Part shown: positions 54,201-61,200 of the stretch, piece by piece
Layout: the number at the start of each line of letters is the position of its first letter
How positions within the stretch are numbered: position 1 is the first letter of the stretch
Notes under the pieces: model-generated
What the model was told of the DNA's origin: nothing
Databases searched by the model: none
What the model saw: only the letters and a program-made list of their open reading frames with translations
Origin: Acidobacteriota bacterium
GTDB taxonomy: Bacteria; Acidobacteriota; UBA6911; RPQK01; DATIPO01
Length of the DNA: 64,000 bases
Direction of reading: 5' to 3'
NCBI GenBank assembly: GCA_035471785.1
Contig: DATIPQ010000131.1
Location: 1 to 64,000, forward strand
Translations under genes and position numbers: made by a program

Positions 54201-56590
54201 AGGTTCCACAACGTCGGGCATCGGTGAAGGACTTTCTCGGCCAGTTCCCGGGGCAGAGTCTCCCCTCCAGCCAGAGCTCTGAGTCGCCCTTCCCAGCCAG
54301 ACTCGCGGCATAGCATCCGCCAGCGGGAAGGGGTGGCCTGCAAGACCGTAACTTCGCCCAGGACGATTCGTCGCGCCAACAGGGCTGGATCGGTCACCTC
54401 GTCGTTGTCGGCGATCAGGAGCCGGCTTCCGGCCAGCAAGGGAGCGAAAAGCTCCAAGGCCGAGATGTCGAAAGACGGTGTCGAAACCGCCAGGAATACG
54501 TCAGACGAACTCAATAGCGGGGGATCGAGGGCCGAGTTCAGGAGATTGACCAAGGAACGGTGAGTGATCTCGACTCCCTTTGGATTTCCGGTCGACCCGG
54601 AAGTGTAAATGACATATGCGATCTCCTCGCCCCCGGCTTCTCTCCCGCGCTGATCAGAGGCGGGTCTGAGCCGTGATTCCCAGCCTTCGTCGAGTTCGAC
54701 CAGAATGCCCGAGAAGTCAAAGAGCTGGTTGGAGAGGCCTGAAGAACTGACCAGCACCAAGGGTTGCGAGTCTTCCAGCATGTAGGCCAGTCTTCTCTTG
54801 GGGTAGGTGGGATCCAGGGGCACGTAGGCGGCGCCTGCCTTGAGTATCGACAACAGTGCGATCAACATCTCGAGGGAGCGTTGCAGGCAGACGGCCGCCA
54901 GCTTGCCAGGCCCGAGACCCAGCTCGGTCAAATGGGCGGCCAGTAGGCGGACGCGACGATACAACTCGCGGTAACTGACCTGCTTGCCTCCCGCGTAAAC
55001 CGCAATGCGGTCGGGGAAGCGCTCGACGCCCTTCTCCAGAGCGGCCAGGAATGAGGGCGTCGTCGACCATTCAGACTCGGTGTCATTCCAGTCTTCGAGC
55101 AGAAGCTTGCGTTCCTCGTGGGAAAGCAGGCACAGGCGGGATATCCTCCGGTGGGGAAACTTGGCCGCGTCTTTGAGCAGGTTTCCGTAGTGTTGGGCCA
55201 AGCGCTCGACGGTGGCTTTCTCGAAGAGATCGCTGCAGTAATCAAACGAGCCGGACAGGCTGCCGGCGCTTTCCACGAGGTTGACCACCAGGTCGAAAGT
55301 GACCCTGCCGGTATCGATGCGCAAGAAGCGGCTCTTCAGGTCCGCCAGCGGGTACGCCTTGGGGGACGCATTCTGCAACTGGAACATAACCTGGAAGAGG
55401 GGCGGGCGGCTGAGGTCCCGCTTAGGCTGAAGCTCTTCAACGAGCTTCTCGAAAGGCAGGTCTTGATGATCGTAGGCCTCCAGCGTGGTGTCCCGCACGC
55501 GGCCCAGGAGTTCGTTGAAGCCAGGATCGCCCGATAGATCGGTCCTCAGCACCAAGTTGTTGACGAAAAAGCCGATGAGACCTTCCAGTTCTTGGCGGTT
55601 GCGATTGGCTATCGGGGACCCGACCACGATGTCGCTTTGTTGGGTATAACGAAAAAGAAGGGCCTTGAAGGCGGCCAGGAGGGTCATGAACAAACTGCAG
55701 CCGCGATGACGGCTCAGTTCCTTTAGCTTTGCCGTGGTGGCCTCGTCGAGCCGGAAAGAAACCTCGGCGCCCGCGAAGGTCTGTTGGGGAGGCCGGGGAA
55801 AATCGAAGGGCAGATTCAAGCTTGCGGGCAGATCTTGCAGGCATCTTTTCCAGTAGTCGAGCTGCGATTCCAGGAACCGTCCCCTGAGACGCTTGCGTTG
55901 CCAACGGGCAAAATCGGAGTACTGGATGGCGGGCTCGGGAAGATCGGCTTGTTTTCCAGTCCTGAAGGCCGAATAGAGTGAGGCCAGCTCGCGATAGAAG
56001 ATGCCCACCGACCAGGCGTCGAAGACGATGTGATGGATGGTCAGCATCAGAATGTGTTCATCATCGGCCAGGCGCAACAAGAGGGGACGCCAGAGGGGGC
56101 CCCGCTCCAAGTCGAAAGGAATCTTGAACCAGTCGCGACTGGCACGAAGAGTTTCGCTCTCTCGGGATGTGTTATCCAGGGACGACAGGTCGACGATGGG
56201 GAGCCTGGGCAGGAACTCCGTTTGGACCACCTGGCTGACTCGTCCGTCGTCTTCCTGGAAGACGCTTTTCATGACGCTGTGGCGGCGGGCGATCTCTCGC
56301 AGGCTCCGCCTGAGAGCCCCAGCCTCGAGTTGGCCTTGCAGTCTCAGTCCGGTGGGGATGTTGTAGGAGGCATTGCCGGGTTCAACGCGGTCCATGAACC
56401 ACAGCCGCTGCTGGGCGAAGGAGAGCGGCGAACGGTCCGACTCCCCGCTCTGGCGGGAAAGCTCGACGAGATCCTCTTCGAGGTCCTCTTGGGGTTCGCC
56501 TTTGCGGCGGAGCAGCAGCTCCAGGTATTCCCGTTGTGTGGGGGTCAGTTCCCCCAAAGCGCGGTTGAGATTGGCGTCCTCCGGTTTCAT
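45281..56590 (-). CDS. Hybrid NRPS-PKS: C-A(Gly)-T-KS-AT-ACP-aminotransferase-C-A(Gly-like)-T
   Basis: A 3769-aa megasynthase. C 55-490 (HHIVFDA, with Ala for the usual Gly); A 515-1003, code D-I-L-Q-L-G-L-I-W-K (glycine); T Ser1052; KS 1114-1540 with Cys1286 (TACSTS), His1422 and His1462; AT 1637-1925 with Ser1734 (GHSLGEY) and CAFH at 1830-1833, indicating malonyl-CoA; ACP Ser2063; a Ser/Ala-rich, partly coiled-coil linker 2110-2200; class III PLP aminotransferase 2250-2665 with Lys2500 (YGKSMGGG); C 2690-3125 (HHSVTDG); A 3145-3635, code D-I-L-Q-W-G-L-I-W-K (glycine-like); T Ser3684. There is no KR, DH or ER, so the beta-keto group made from glycyl and malonyl should be transaminated to an amine. 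It starts four bases after the MIO enzyme's stop. Confidence 0.96.
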   Translation of the reverse strand: MKPEDANLNRALGELTPTQREYLELLLRRKGEPQEDLEEDLVELSRQSGESDRSPLSFAQQRLWFMDRVEPGNASYNIPTGLRLQGQLEAGALRRSLREIARRHSVMKSVFQEDDGRVSQVVQTEFLPRLPIVDLSSLDNTSRESETLRASRDWFKIPFDLERGPLWRPLLLRLADDEHILMLTIHHIVFDAWSVGIFYRELASLYSAFRTGKQADLPEPAIQYSDFARWQRKRLRGRFLESQLDYWKRCLQDLPASLNLPFDFPRPPQQTFAGAEVSFRLDEATTAKLKELSRHRGCSLFMTLLAAFKALLFRYTQQSDIVVGSPIANRNRQELEGLIGFFVNNLVLRTDLSGDPGFNELLGRVRDTTLEAYDHQDLPFEKLVEELQPKRDLSRPPLFQVMFQLQNASPKAYPLADLKSRFLRIDTGRVTFDLVVNLVESAGSLSGSFDYCSDLFEKATVERLAQHYGNLLKDAAKFPHRRISRLCLLSHEERKLLLEDWNDTESEWSTTPSFLAALEKGVERFPDRIAVYAGGKQVSYRELYRRVRLLAAHLTELGLGPGKLAAVCLQRSLEMLIALLSILKAGAAYVPLDPTYPKRRLAYMLEDSQPLVLVSSSGLSNQLFDFSGILVELDEGWESRLRPASDQRGREAGGEEIAYVIYTSGSTGNPKGVEITHRSLVNLLNSALDPPLLSSSDVFLAVSTPSFDISALELFAPLLAGSRLLIADNDEVTDPALLARRIVLGEVTVLQATPSRWRMLCRESGWEGRLRALAGGETLPRELAEKVLHRCPTLWNLYGPTETTIWSIIGEVVRGQEGPVPLGRPIANTRVYILDAGLQPVPTGVAGELFLGGAGVSPCYHNSPALTAERFIPDPFSPERGARFYRTGDLVRYRKNGDIVFLGRVDDQVKVRGYRIELGEIEANLNRHPEVSEAAVVARRDQAGGTFLAGYVVASASKPPAGEDLRAFLLQRLPEYMVPTLFRNLESMPRTSNGKIDRRALPEPEGHRPDLNASFLEPRDEIEKQIAAIWQNVLQIEKAGVNDNFFDLGGHSMRLVEVRSRLSKALGTDLSLIELFQYPTISSLARHIGKEVAARPAPRPAASAQADGRLEDTSHIAVIGMAGRFPGAPTLEQFWCNLHDGIESLTRFSERELQASGVDPSHFRHPDYVQWGGILDQIEAFDAPFFGISPGEARIIDPQHRIFLECCWEAFENAGRVPGDDNGAVGVFAGCSQSAYWSNNLNTRPEVLEKVGDFSAYVGNEKDFLPTRISYLLNLRGPSVNVQTACSTSLVAIHLACRSLRDGECDLALAGGVTVNVPQKVGYLYQEGGIRSPDGHCRAFDAQARGTVFGSGAGVVLLKPLDKALSDGDPIQAVIRGSAINNDGSLKVGFTAPGVEGQAEVLREAFRRSGVDPRSLSLIEAHGTGTELGDPIELTALEKAFGDVEGQRNFCAIGSVKSNIGHLDCAAGVAGFLKAVLALQNRMLPPSLHFRQPNPQFDLEKSPFFVNSRLKPWDSEAGPRRAGVSAFGIGGTNAHVILEEAPQAKEPGPSRPLQLLLLSARSLQGLDAATARLKTHLQSSPDLDLADLCYTLKVGRKALGHRRFFVCRDKSDALQALADPARGRSYEVDRESAPVPVVFLFPGQGAAWHGLGKELYRVEKVFREQVEECCSLLEPQLERDLREVLFPAREEREEAARLLRRTAWNQPALFTLEYSLARLLMAWGIHPQAMIGHSLGEYVAACLSGVFPLPDVLELVVHRGRLMESVSGGAMLAVPLEEEELAAFLKPPLSLAAVNEPGRAVVSGPKESIEALRRQLKDKGVASQPLETTCAFHSSMMEPILDDFRKRVSQVQRHAPQIPFISNLSGDWISRREARDPDYWTRHLRRTVRFSQGVAKLLEGPGRILLEVGPGSALTGVLRRRQHKPTGVHCFPSMSRRAADPSDLEALLTLMGSLWSCGAVVDWSGFYADQQRRRVCLPTYPFQREVHWVEAKSRHSGPVPRADGEAEPPVAASQVPGQASPEPRPEGSQAVSQDLAEILSGLLGVEAGSLPQDATFLEMGADSLLLLQFSQGIEKHFGVKLPFRRIMEEFTTLETLSQHLQEELPEWKVPDPPSKEARAGQGQSMAARQQTAAIQAEGDLEEIVRQQLSIMSRQIELLREGAAAATASSLSSQHSVRSTAESGSSRSARPSSARETPKRPAPFVPYQPIQPGQKDLTPEQQKHLSSLFSRLEGRSKRSKALARDYRRSMADSRGSADFRLLWKEVLYPIAVERAEGARVWDVDGNEYVDITMGFGSLLFGHSPKWIIEALQEQIGDGLQIGLQSPLAGQAAELICRMTGMERAAFFNSGTEAVLTALRLARTVTGRSKIALFKGSYHGFSDEVLVRSLKNAQGRPVTMPMAPGISPHVSDQVLVLDYCSPESLQILEERGQELAAILVEPQQSRLPGYFDVADYLPKLRDVSKRTGATLIFDEVVTGFRVHPGGVQGLYGIQADLATYGKSMGGGVPVGAVAGQARYLDAIDGGDWNYGDASYPQAETTFVAGTYFKHPLTMAAVWASLNHLQEQGPQLQRDLNQSTRHLVEGLQEVFRQENVAMEMLSFGSLFRFRFAEEVKYPSIFYYHLLDNGIHVWEGRAFYLSTAHQERDLEELVEAVRKSVEAMRGVGLLPEAEPSDKSRPGSIGPSHDSPKQVRASEAQKALWALGHLNENASRAYNESLTARLREKVDYGALRSALQEVVNRHQALRSSFDRLGEKLTIASRLRIEVPLVALDGLEKKEQQHQAAQWAWTEARQVFDLERGPLFRFRLLSMGEEDALLIVTFHHSVTDGLSNGILLKEIRDLYGAACRDQSLGLPQVSQFSDFIEWQFQKQQGPKLEQAGRFWSQQFADGVPVLELPADAPRPPLMSFQGSRQYLCMRGDVCHKLRDTATRRGGTLFSLLLAAICTLLHRLSGQDDLVVGTTSAGQVSMGQPGLVGYCVNLLPIRSRIAHDPTFEEYFSWLQKLLLDAYEHQDYPFHRLVKKLDLPLDASRPPLASVVVNVDQVGGSGEGDSLGWEVASNPNGTTKFDLYFDIEVRKDSIEFKCDFNGDILRDKTVRRWLEHLERLLREITVNSGRRLSRLALMDPKERRGILEIWQSALDDRDEQALLPVLLQESAQACPDKVALVCRGKHLTYQTLADRSNQLARYLRESGIGAETSVAVLMERSSWLIVALTGILKSGGAYLPLDPRHPGERLSLILEAAGAECVITQASLAPRFKGNSIKTLIIDEQWEEISTHSSSPLRQRFRAHNLAYVIFTSGSTGQPKGVQISHLALANFLGALRARPGLGKGAVFLALTTVSFDIAALEIFLPLISGARLILAGGEETTDPTRLGHLMAKSRPHVMQATPSGWQLLLKGGWQGDPRLQAWCGGEALSSALAKSLRERCASLWNLYGPTEATIWSNMEEVGDPDRITIGTPIAGMAAYVLDRWLEPPPQGVVGSLYLAGRGLARGYLSQPGLTASKFLPHPFRRAGGERIYETGDLARYLPDGRIQVLGRLDDQVKIRGMRIELGEIEAALKKHPAIEDAIVSAQTVSPEESRLTAHFIATRQESPDVGNLRSFMARSLPDYMIPGHFTEMQSFPLTPNGKIDRKALPAPDATRPRLAERYRPPISAIEKKLAGIWAETLRVDKVGVDDNFIELGGDSILAVQTVARARQEGIEMTPLQLFRNQSISELADALGRKSSAEAGQIPLESEEKKSSTTDAAVSASDFPAAKLSQERLEKLLSELE

Positions 56591-56594
56591 TGCT

Positions 56595-58202
56595 TCATAC
56601 CCATGCTCTGTTGTTGGCGCGGCTCTGCTCGAAGTCGACCGCCGAACCCAAAATCCGGTCGGCGCTCTCGCTTTCCAGGAACTCTCTGATTCGGGCGAAG
56701 TGCTCAGCCAGGGGCTCGGAATCGCGGTATTGATCTACTACCTGCGAGAGGGCATCGTTGAGCTGCTTGACGGGACGGCTGAACTTCTCCGCCTCGACGA
56801 AGTAGGAGGCTTGATTGCAGGCCGCCATAAGTACGGCCAGGATGGTCTGTACATTGGCGCAGATCTGCAGCGTCTTGCGGGCACTGTTGAGGCCCATGCT
56901 GACCACGTCCTGGTTCTGGCCGTTGGAGGGAATCGTCTTGATGGAAGCCGGCGCGGCCAAGTCGAGGTTTTCGGAAGCTACGCTGGTAGCCAGGTACTGC
57001 CCCCCTTCGAAGCCGCAGTAAAGACCCGAATCATCATGAGCCAGGAAAGCCGGCAAGCTGCCGTTGATGTGGGGGTCCAAGAGGCGGTTCAGTTGCCTCT
57101 CGGCCATGACCCCGATTTCGCTGACGGCGATGTTGAGCTGGTCGCAACACATTGCGATGTACTGTCCGTGAAAATTGCCCCCGTGGAAGGTGTCTTCAGG
57201 CACTTCGAAGAAGAGGGGGTTGTCGTTGCAGGAGTTGATTTCTTCTTCGATGAGGCGTCGGCAGTAGTCGAAAGTATCCAGCACGCAGCCGTAAACCTGC
57301 GGAATGCAGCGAAGAGTATAGGCGTTCTGAAGGTAAATCTCGGTATCGACTACGTCATCGCGGCCAGCCGTCTCGCGCGAAATCGACTCCATGAGTTGGC
57401 CGTGCTCCTGGGTCAGAGCGCTCCCCGTCAAAAGCTGGCGCAAGTGTTCCGCCACGGCTATTTGACCGTAGTGATTCTTCAACTCATGCCCGCGGGACTC
57501 GAAAGGCCGCGTGGACCCTCGCAAACACTGGACGAAATGGGCAGAGGCCAGGAGCGCCTGCTTAAGCAGGCTGTAGGCCTTCACCAGCGCCAGAGAGGCC
57601 ACGCCGGTCATGGCCGACGTTCCGTTGATGAGGGCCAAGCCTTCTTTAAATCCCGGATCGAGGGGGCGAAGACCGCATTCCCTCAAGACGTCCTCGCTGT
57701 TGCGGATCTCACCGTTGGTCCGGACCTTTCCTTTCCCGATCAACGCCAGAGCCACATGTGAGAGCGGAGCCAAGTCTCCACTGGCCCCCAACGACCCTTG
57801 TTTAGGAATGAGAGGATGGATGCCGCGGTTCAAGAACTCCTGCAGCAACCTGACGGTCTCGCGGCTGACGCCCGAATAGCCTTTGATGAAGCAGTTCAAA
57901 CGGGCCATCATGATGGCCCGCGAGTATTCATCGGGAAAGAACTCGCCGCCGCCGGCCGCGTGACTCAGGATCAGATTGCGTTGCAGAGCGGTCTTGTACT
58001 GGGGTGGAACGATGACGTAGACAAGCTCTCCGAACCCCGTATTGACGCCGTAGATGGGATGTTTAGCCTCACCCCATTCCTGAACGCGGAGGTACGTTTC
58101 CTCGACGGCCTCGAGTTGATCGGCCTCCAGCTCCACCGGCTCTCCGCAAACTGCGACTTGATAGACGTCGTAAATAGAATGATTTTCACCTTTAATCTTC
58201 AT
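56595..58202 (-). CDS. MIO-type aromatic amino acid aminomutase or ammonia-lyase
   Basis: A 535-aa enzyme of the histidine/phenylalanine ammonia-lyase superfamily. The Ala-Ser-Gly triad that forms the MIO cofactor is residues 140-142 (GSLGASGDLAPLSH). The catalytic tyrosine loop is YGVNTGFGEL near 51-60. DTEIYLQNAYTLRCIPQV, NDNPLFFE, NFHGQYIAM and SNGQNQDVVSMG complete the active site. EIYLQ, rather than the QDxYS form of histidase, and the general pattern resemble tyrosine 2,3-aminomutases of enediyne and chondramide-type pathways. It would supply a beta-aromatic amino acid or a cinnamate-type acid. It overlaps the upstream NRPS by four bases (ATGA). Aminomutase versus lyase, and Phe versus Tyr, cannot be settled by eye. 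Confidence 0.9.
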   Translation of the reverse strand: MKIKGENHSIYDVYQVAVCGEPVELEADQLEAVEETYLRVQEWGEAKHPIYGVNTGFGELVYVIVPPQYKTALQRNLILSHAAGGGEFFPDEYSRAIMMARLNCFIKGYSGVSRETVRLLQEFLNRGIHPLIPKQGSLGASGDLAPLSHVALALIGKGKVRTNGEIRNSEDVLRECGLRPLDPGFKEGLALINGTSAMTGVASLALVKAYSLLKQALLASAHFVQCLRGSTRPFESRGHELKNHYGQIAVAEHLRQLLTGSALTQEHGQLMESISRETAGRDDVVDTEIYLQNAYTLRCIPQVYGCVLDTFDYCRRLIEEEINSCNDNPLFFEVPEDTFHGGNFHGQYIAMCCDQLNIAVSEIGVMAERQLNRLLDPHINGSLPAFLAHDDSGLYCGFEGGQYLATSVASENLDLAAPASIKTIPSNGQNQDVVSMGLNSARKTLQICANVQTILAVLMAACNQASYFVEAEKFSRPVKQLNDALSQVVDQYRDSEPLAEHFARIREFLESESADRILGSAVDFEQSRANNRAWV

Positions 58203-61200
58203 TCCTGATCTCCGCTCTGTGTGATGAGGGTTTGAATTCTGCTTTCAGAAAGCTGCTTGACCTTCTGGATCAACTGACTAAGGGCTTCCGATTCCTCCTG
58301 CGGGGACTCTCGTCGGGCCTCGATACACTCGGCCAACCCGGCCACCGTGGGCGACTCGAAGAAGAGCCGTAAGGACAGTTCGACTGAGAAAGACTTGCGC
58401 AAGCGGTTGACGATCTGGGTGGCCAAGAGGGAATGGCCTCCCAGTTCAAAGAAATCGTCGTGAATGCCCACTTTCTCCAGTTGAAGGACGTCTGACCAGA
58501 GATCGGCGATCACCGACTCGGTGTGTGTCCGCGGCTCCGCCTGACCGCAGGGGCCTTGAGGCGACGGCTGGGCTTCATTTTCTGAGAGCAGTCCCAAGGG
58601 ATGACGGGCGAACAGCCGTTGGTAAAATGGGTGGCTCCGATAACGTTTGCGCTGGTGATAGGAATCATGTCCAAAGTGGCTGCGGCTGCCGTCTTTCCGC
58701 AGCAGCAGGCCGGAAAGGCTGTAGTCGGGATTGAGGCCGTTTTGGCTGGGGGTCCTGGTGCAGCGGATCTTGAGCGTCTCCCCGGCACGCACTTCCAGAG
58801 CCGGACTGAAGACCGGGAAGAAGACCGGCAGCCAGCAGTACTCATGTTCCAGGATGTCGATGACCTGGTCGGGAACGAGTTGCAGGTTCAGCCACAGCAA
58901 GAAGCCGTCGATGGAGGCATCCCGCGTCACGGTCAGTTCGATCTCGTGTTCCGAGGCCGCTTGCAGGGGCTTGGTGAAATCCAAATCCTCGAAAACGCCT
59001 TGACTCGATACGAGGTGATCCTTTGGGAATTTCTTGATACACACGCGAAGATCGAAAGGATACCCGATCTGTTCGAAGATTCTCTCCACGTAGTGGCCAG
59101 GCACCGGGCGGAATCCGAGGTTCTCGAAGAGGGGCTCGGGGAAACGGGCGGCGGCCATCAAGGTGCGGCTGCGCTGAGGGATCATCACGCCGTCCGGCTT
59201 GAGGAATCGGCGGGCGTCGTTGATGAGAATGGCGGCACCCTCGCCTCCGCCGATAGGTCCCACGATCTCGGAGACGCAGACGTCGGCAGGTTCCGGAATG
59301 CGGGCTTGCAGCGAGTCGCCGTGAATCAATGTGATCTTGTCGGCCAATCCCAATTGCTGCACGCAGTCCACCGCCTGGCGGTAGGCCTCGTCACCGATCT
59401 CTATCGCGTACACCTTGCGGGCTCCCGCCTCCACGCAGAACCTGGCCAGAATGGCTTCCTTTCCCGTCCCGATTTCAACCACGACCCGGTCTTTGACGTG
59501 CTCGGCGATGGCCTTTCGGTACTTGAGGTTTCTGCGCTCGTCGTAGGCGATGGCGTAGTAGATCAAGTCGTCGTAGACCATGTATTCGGCCACCGACGGC
59601 CACAACTCGGCAGCTTCCTCGCCCGAGGTTTGGGTTGGGGGCGCCGAGGGGGACGGGAGGCGGCGCAGAGCCGGCCGGTCGATTTTTCCGCTGGCCGTAC
59701 GCGGAAGGCGGTCGAGCAAGCGGAAGGAAGCAGGTAGCATGAAGTCGGGCAGCCGCTCTTTCAGATAAGCGCGAAAGAGGCCTGAATCCAAACGCTCGGA
59801 AGAGACCAGAAACGCAACCAGGGCCTCGTCCCGCCGCCCGTCCCCGAGCACCTCGACGGCACACTCCTCCACCGATGGATGGCAGATGAGTTCCGATTCG
59901 ATGCGCTCTAATTCCACGCGCATGCCTCGGACTTTGATTTGAAGATCCTGCCGTCCCAGGAACTCCAGGTTTCCATCGGCCGTCCAGCGACCCCGGTCGC
60001 CGGTGCGGAAGACCCGGTCCTCGGGCTCCTGGGTCAGGGGATTGTGGATGAAAACACGCCGTGTTTCCTGCTCATCTCCCAAGTATCCGGGGGAGAGATA
60101 GGGACTTCGGATGTAGATTTCTCCGACCACGCCTCGGGGACAGAGGCGGCCCTTTGAGTCCAGAATCAGGATTTGGCGACCATCAAAGGGCTGACCGATG
60201 GGAATCGGTTTCCCACCCGAGGGGAGAGCTTCGACAGGGTGGCAGGTCGCCAGGATCGATTCCGTGGGGCCGTAGAGATTAAAGAGCTTCAGCCTTGGGC
60301 CGCAGAGTTCCAGCCATGACTTGGCCAATCCCGGCGGCAACACTTCACCGGCCAAGAGCAAATATTCCAGTTTGGGCAATGCCCCTTCCGCATCCTCGCG
60401 GCTCAGGCCGTCGATGAGGCGTGCGGCAAAACTCGGGACCGATTGAAAATGAGTGATCCCTTCTGCAGCCGCCCAGTGCAGAAAACTCTCCGCATCGTAG
60501 CGCTTCAAGCGGGCGGTCAGGCAGAGTGAGGCTCCGAAAGCGAGGGCGGCGAAGATTTCGGCGTAAGATGCGTCATAAGAAATCGAGGCCCATTGGGCGA
60601 ATCGCTTCGATTCATCGAGCCCGAAGCGCCTTCCATACCAACTGACGAATTGGCTGAAATTGCGATGCGATTGCAGGATGCCTTTGGGGCGTCCCGTGGA
60701 CCCCGAGGTGTAGACGACGAAAGCCGTTTGATGAGGGTCGTCGCAGAGGGAGGGATTGGCCGCGTCGAAGGTCAAAAAGCGGTCGGTCCCCAGGCATCCT
60801 GGGCCGAACTCCTCCTGGGCGCTGGCGTCTTCATCCAGATCCAGTACCACCACTGGCCTTTCCCGGGGTCGCTTGGAGAGGGGCAAAAGTCCCCGATGCC
60901 GGGTCAAGGAGGAGGAGTCGGAGAGCAGGCAGGCGGGTTGGGACTCGGCCAGGATTTTTCTCAGGTGGGCGGTAGGATGAGCGCCGTCCAGACAGACGAA
61001 GGCGCATCCCGCTTTCAGTACGGCCAACAAGGCGATCACCTGCTGGGGGCCGTCGCCGAGCAGGATCGCCACCCTCTGTCCGGCCTCGATTGGCAAATCG
61101 GCCAGCCCGCGGGCGATGCGGTTGCTGGAAGAGTTGAGGTCCTGGTAGAGGAAAACCTGGCCCTCGAAGGAAATCGCCGGAGCCTGGGGGGTGCGTTGAA

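Noticed and set aside
58649-59596. Stand-alone methyltransferase gene
   Set aside because: The PRMT-like sequence is in frame inside the NRPS, between the A and T domains, with no stop or start around it.
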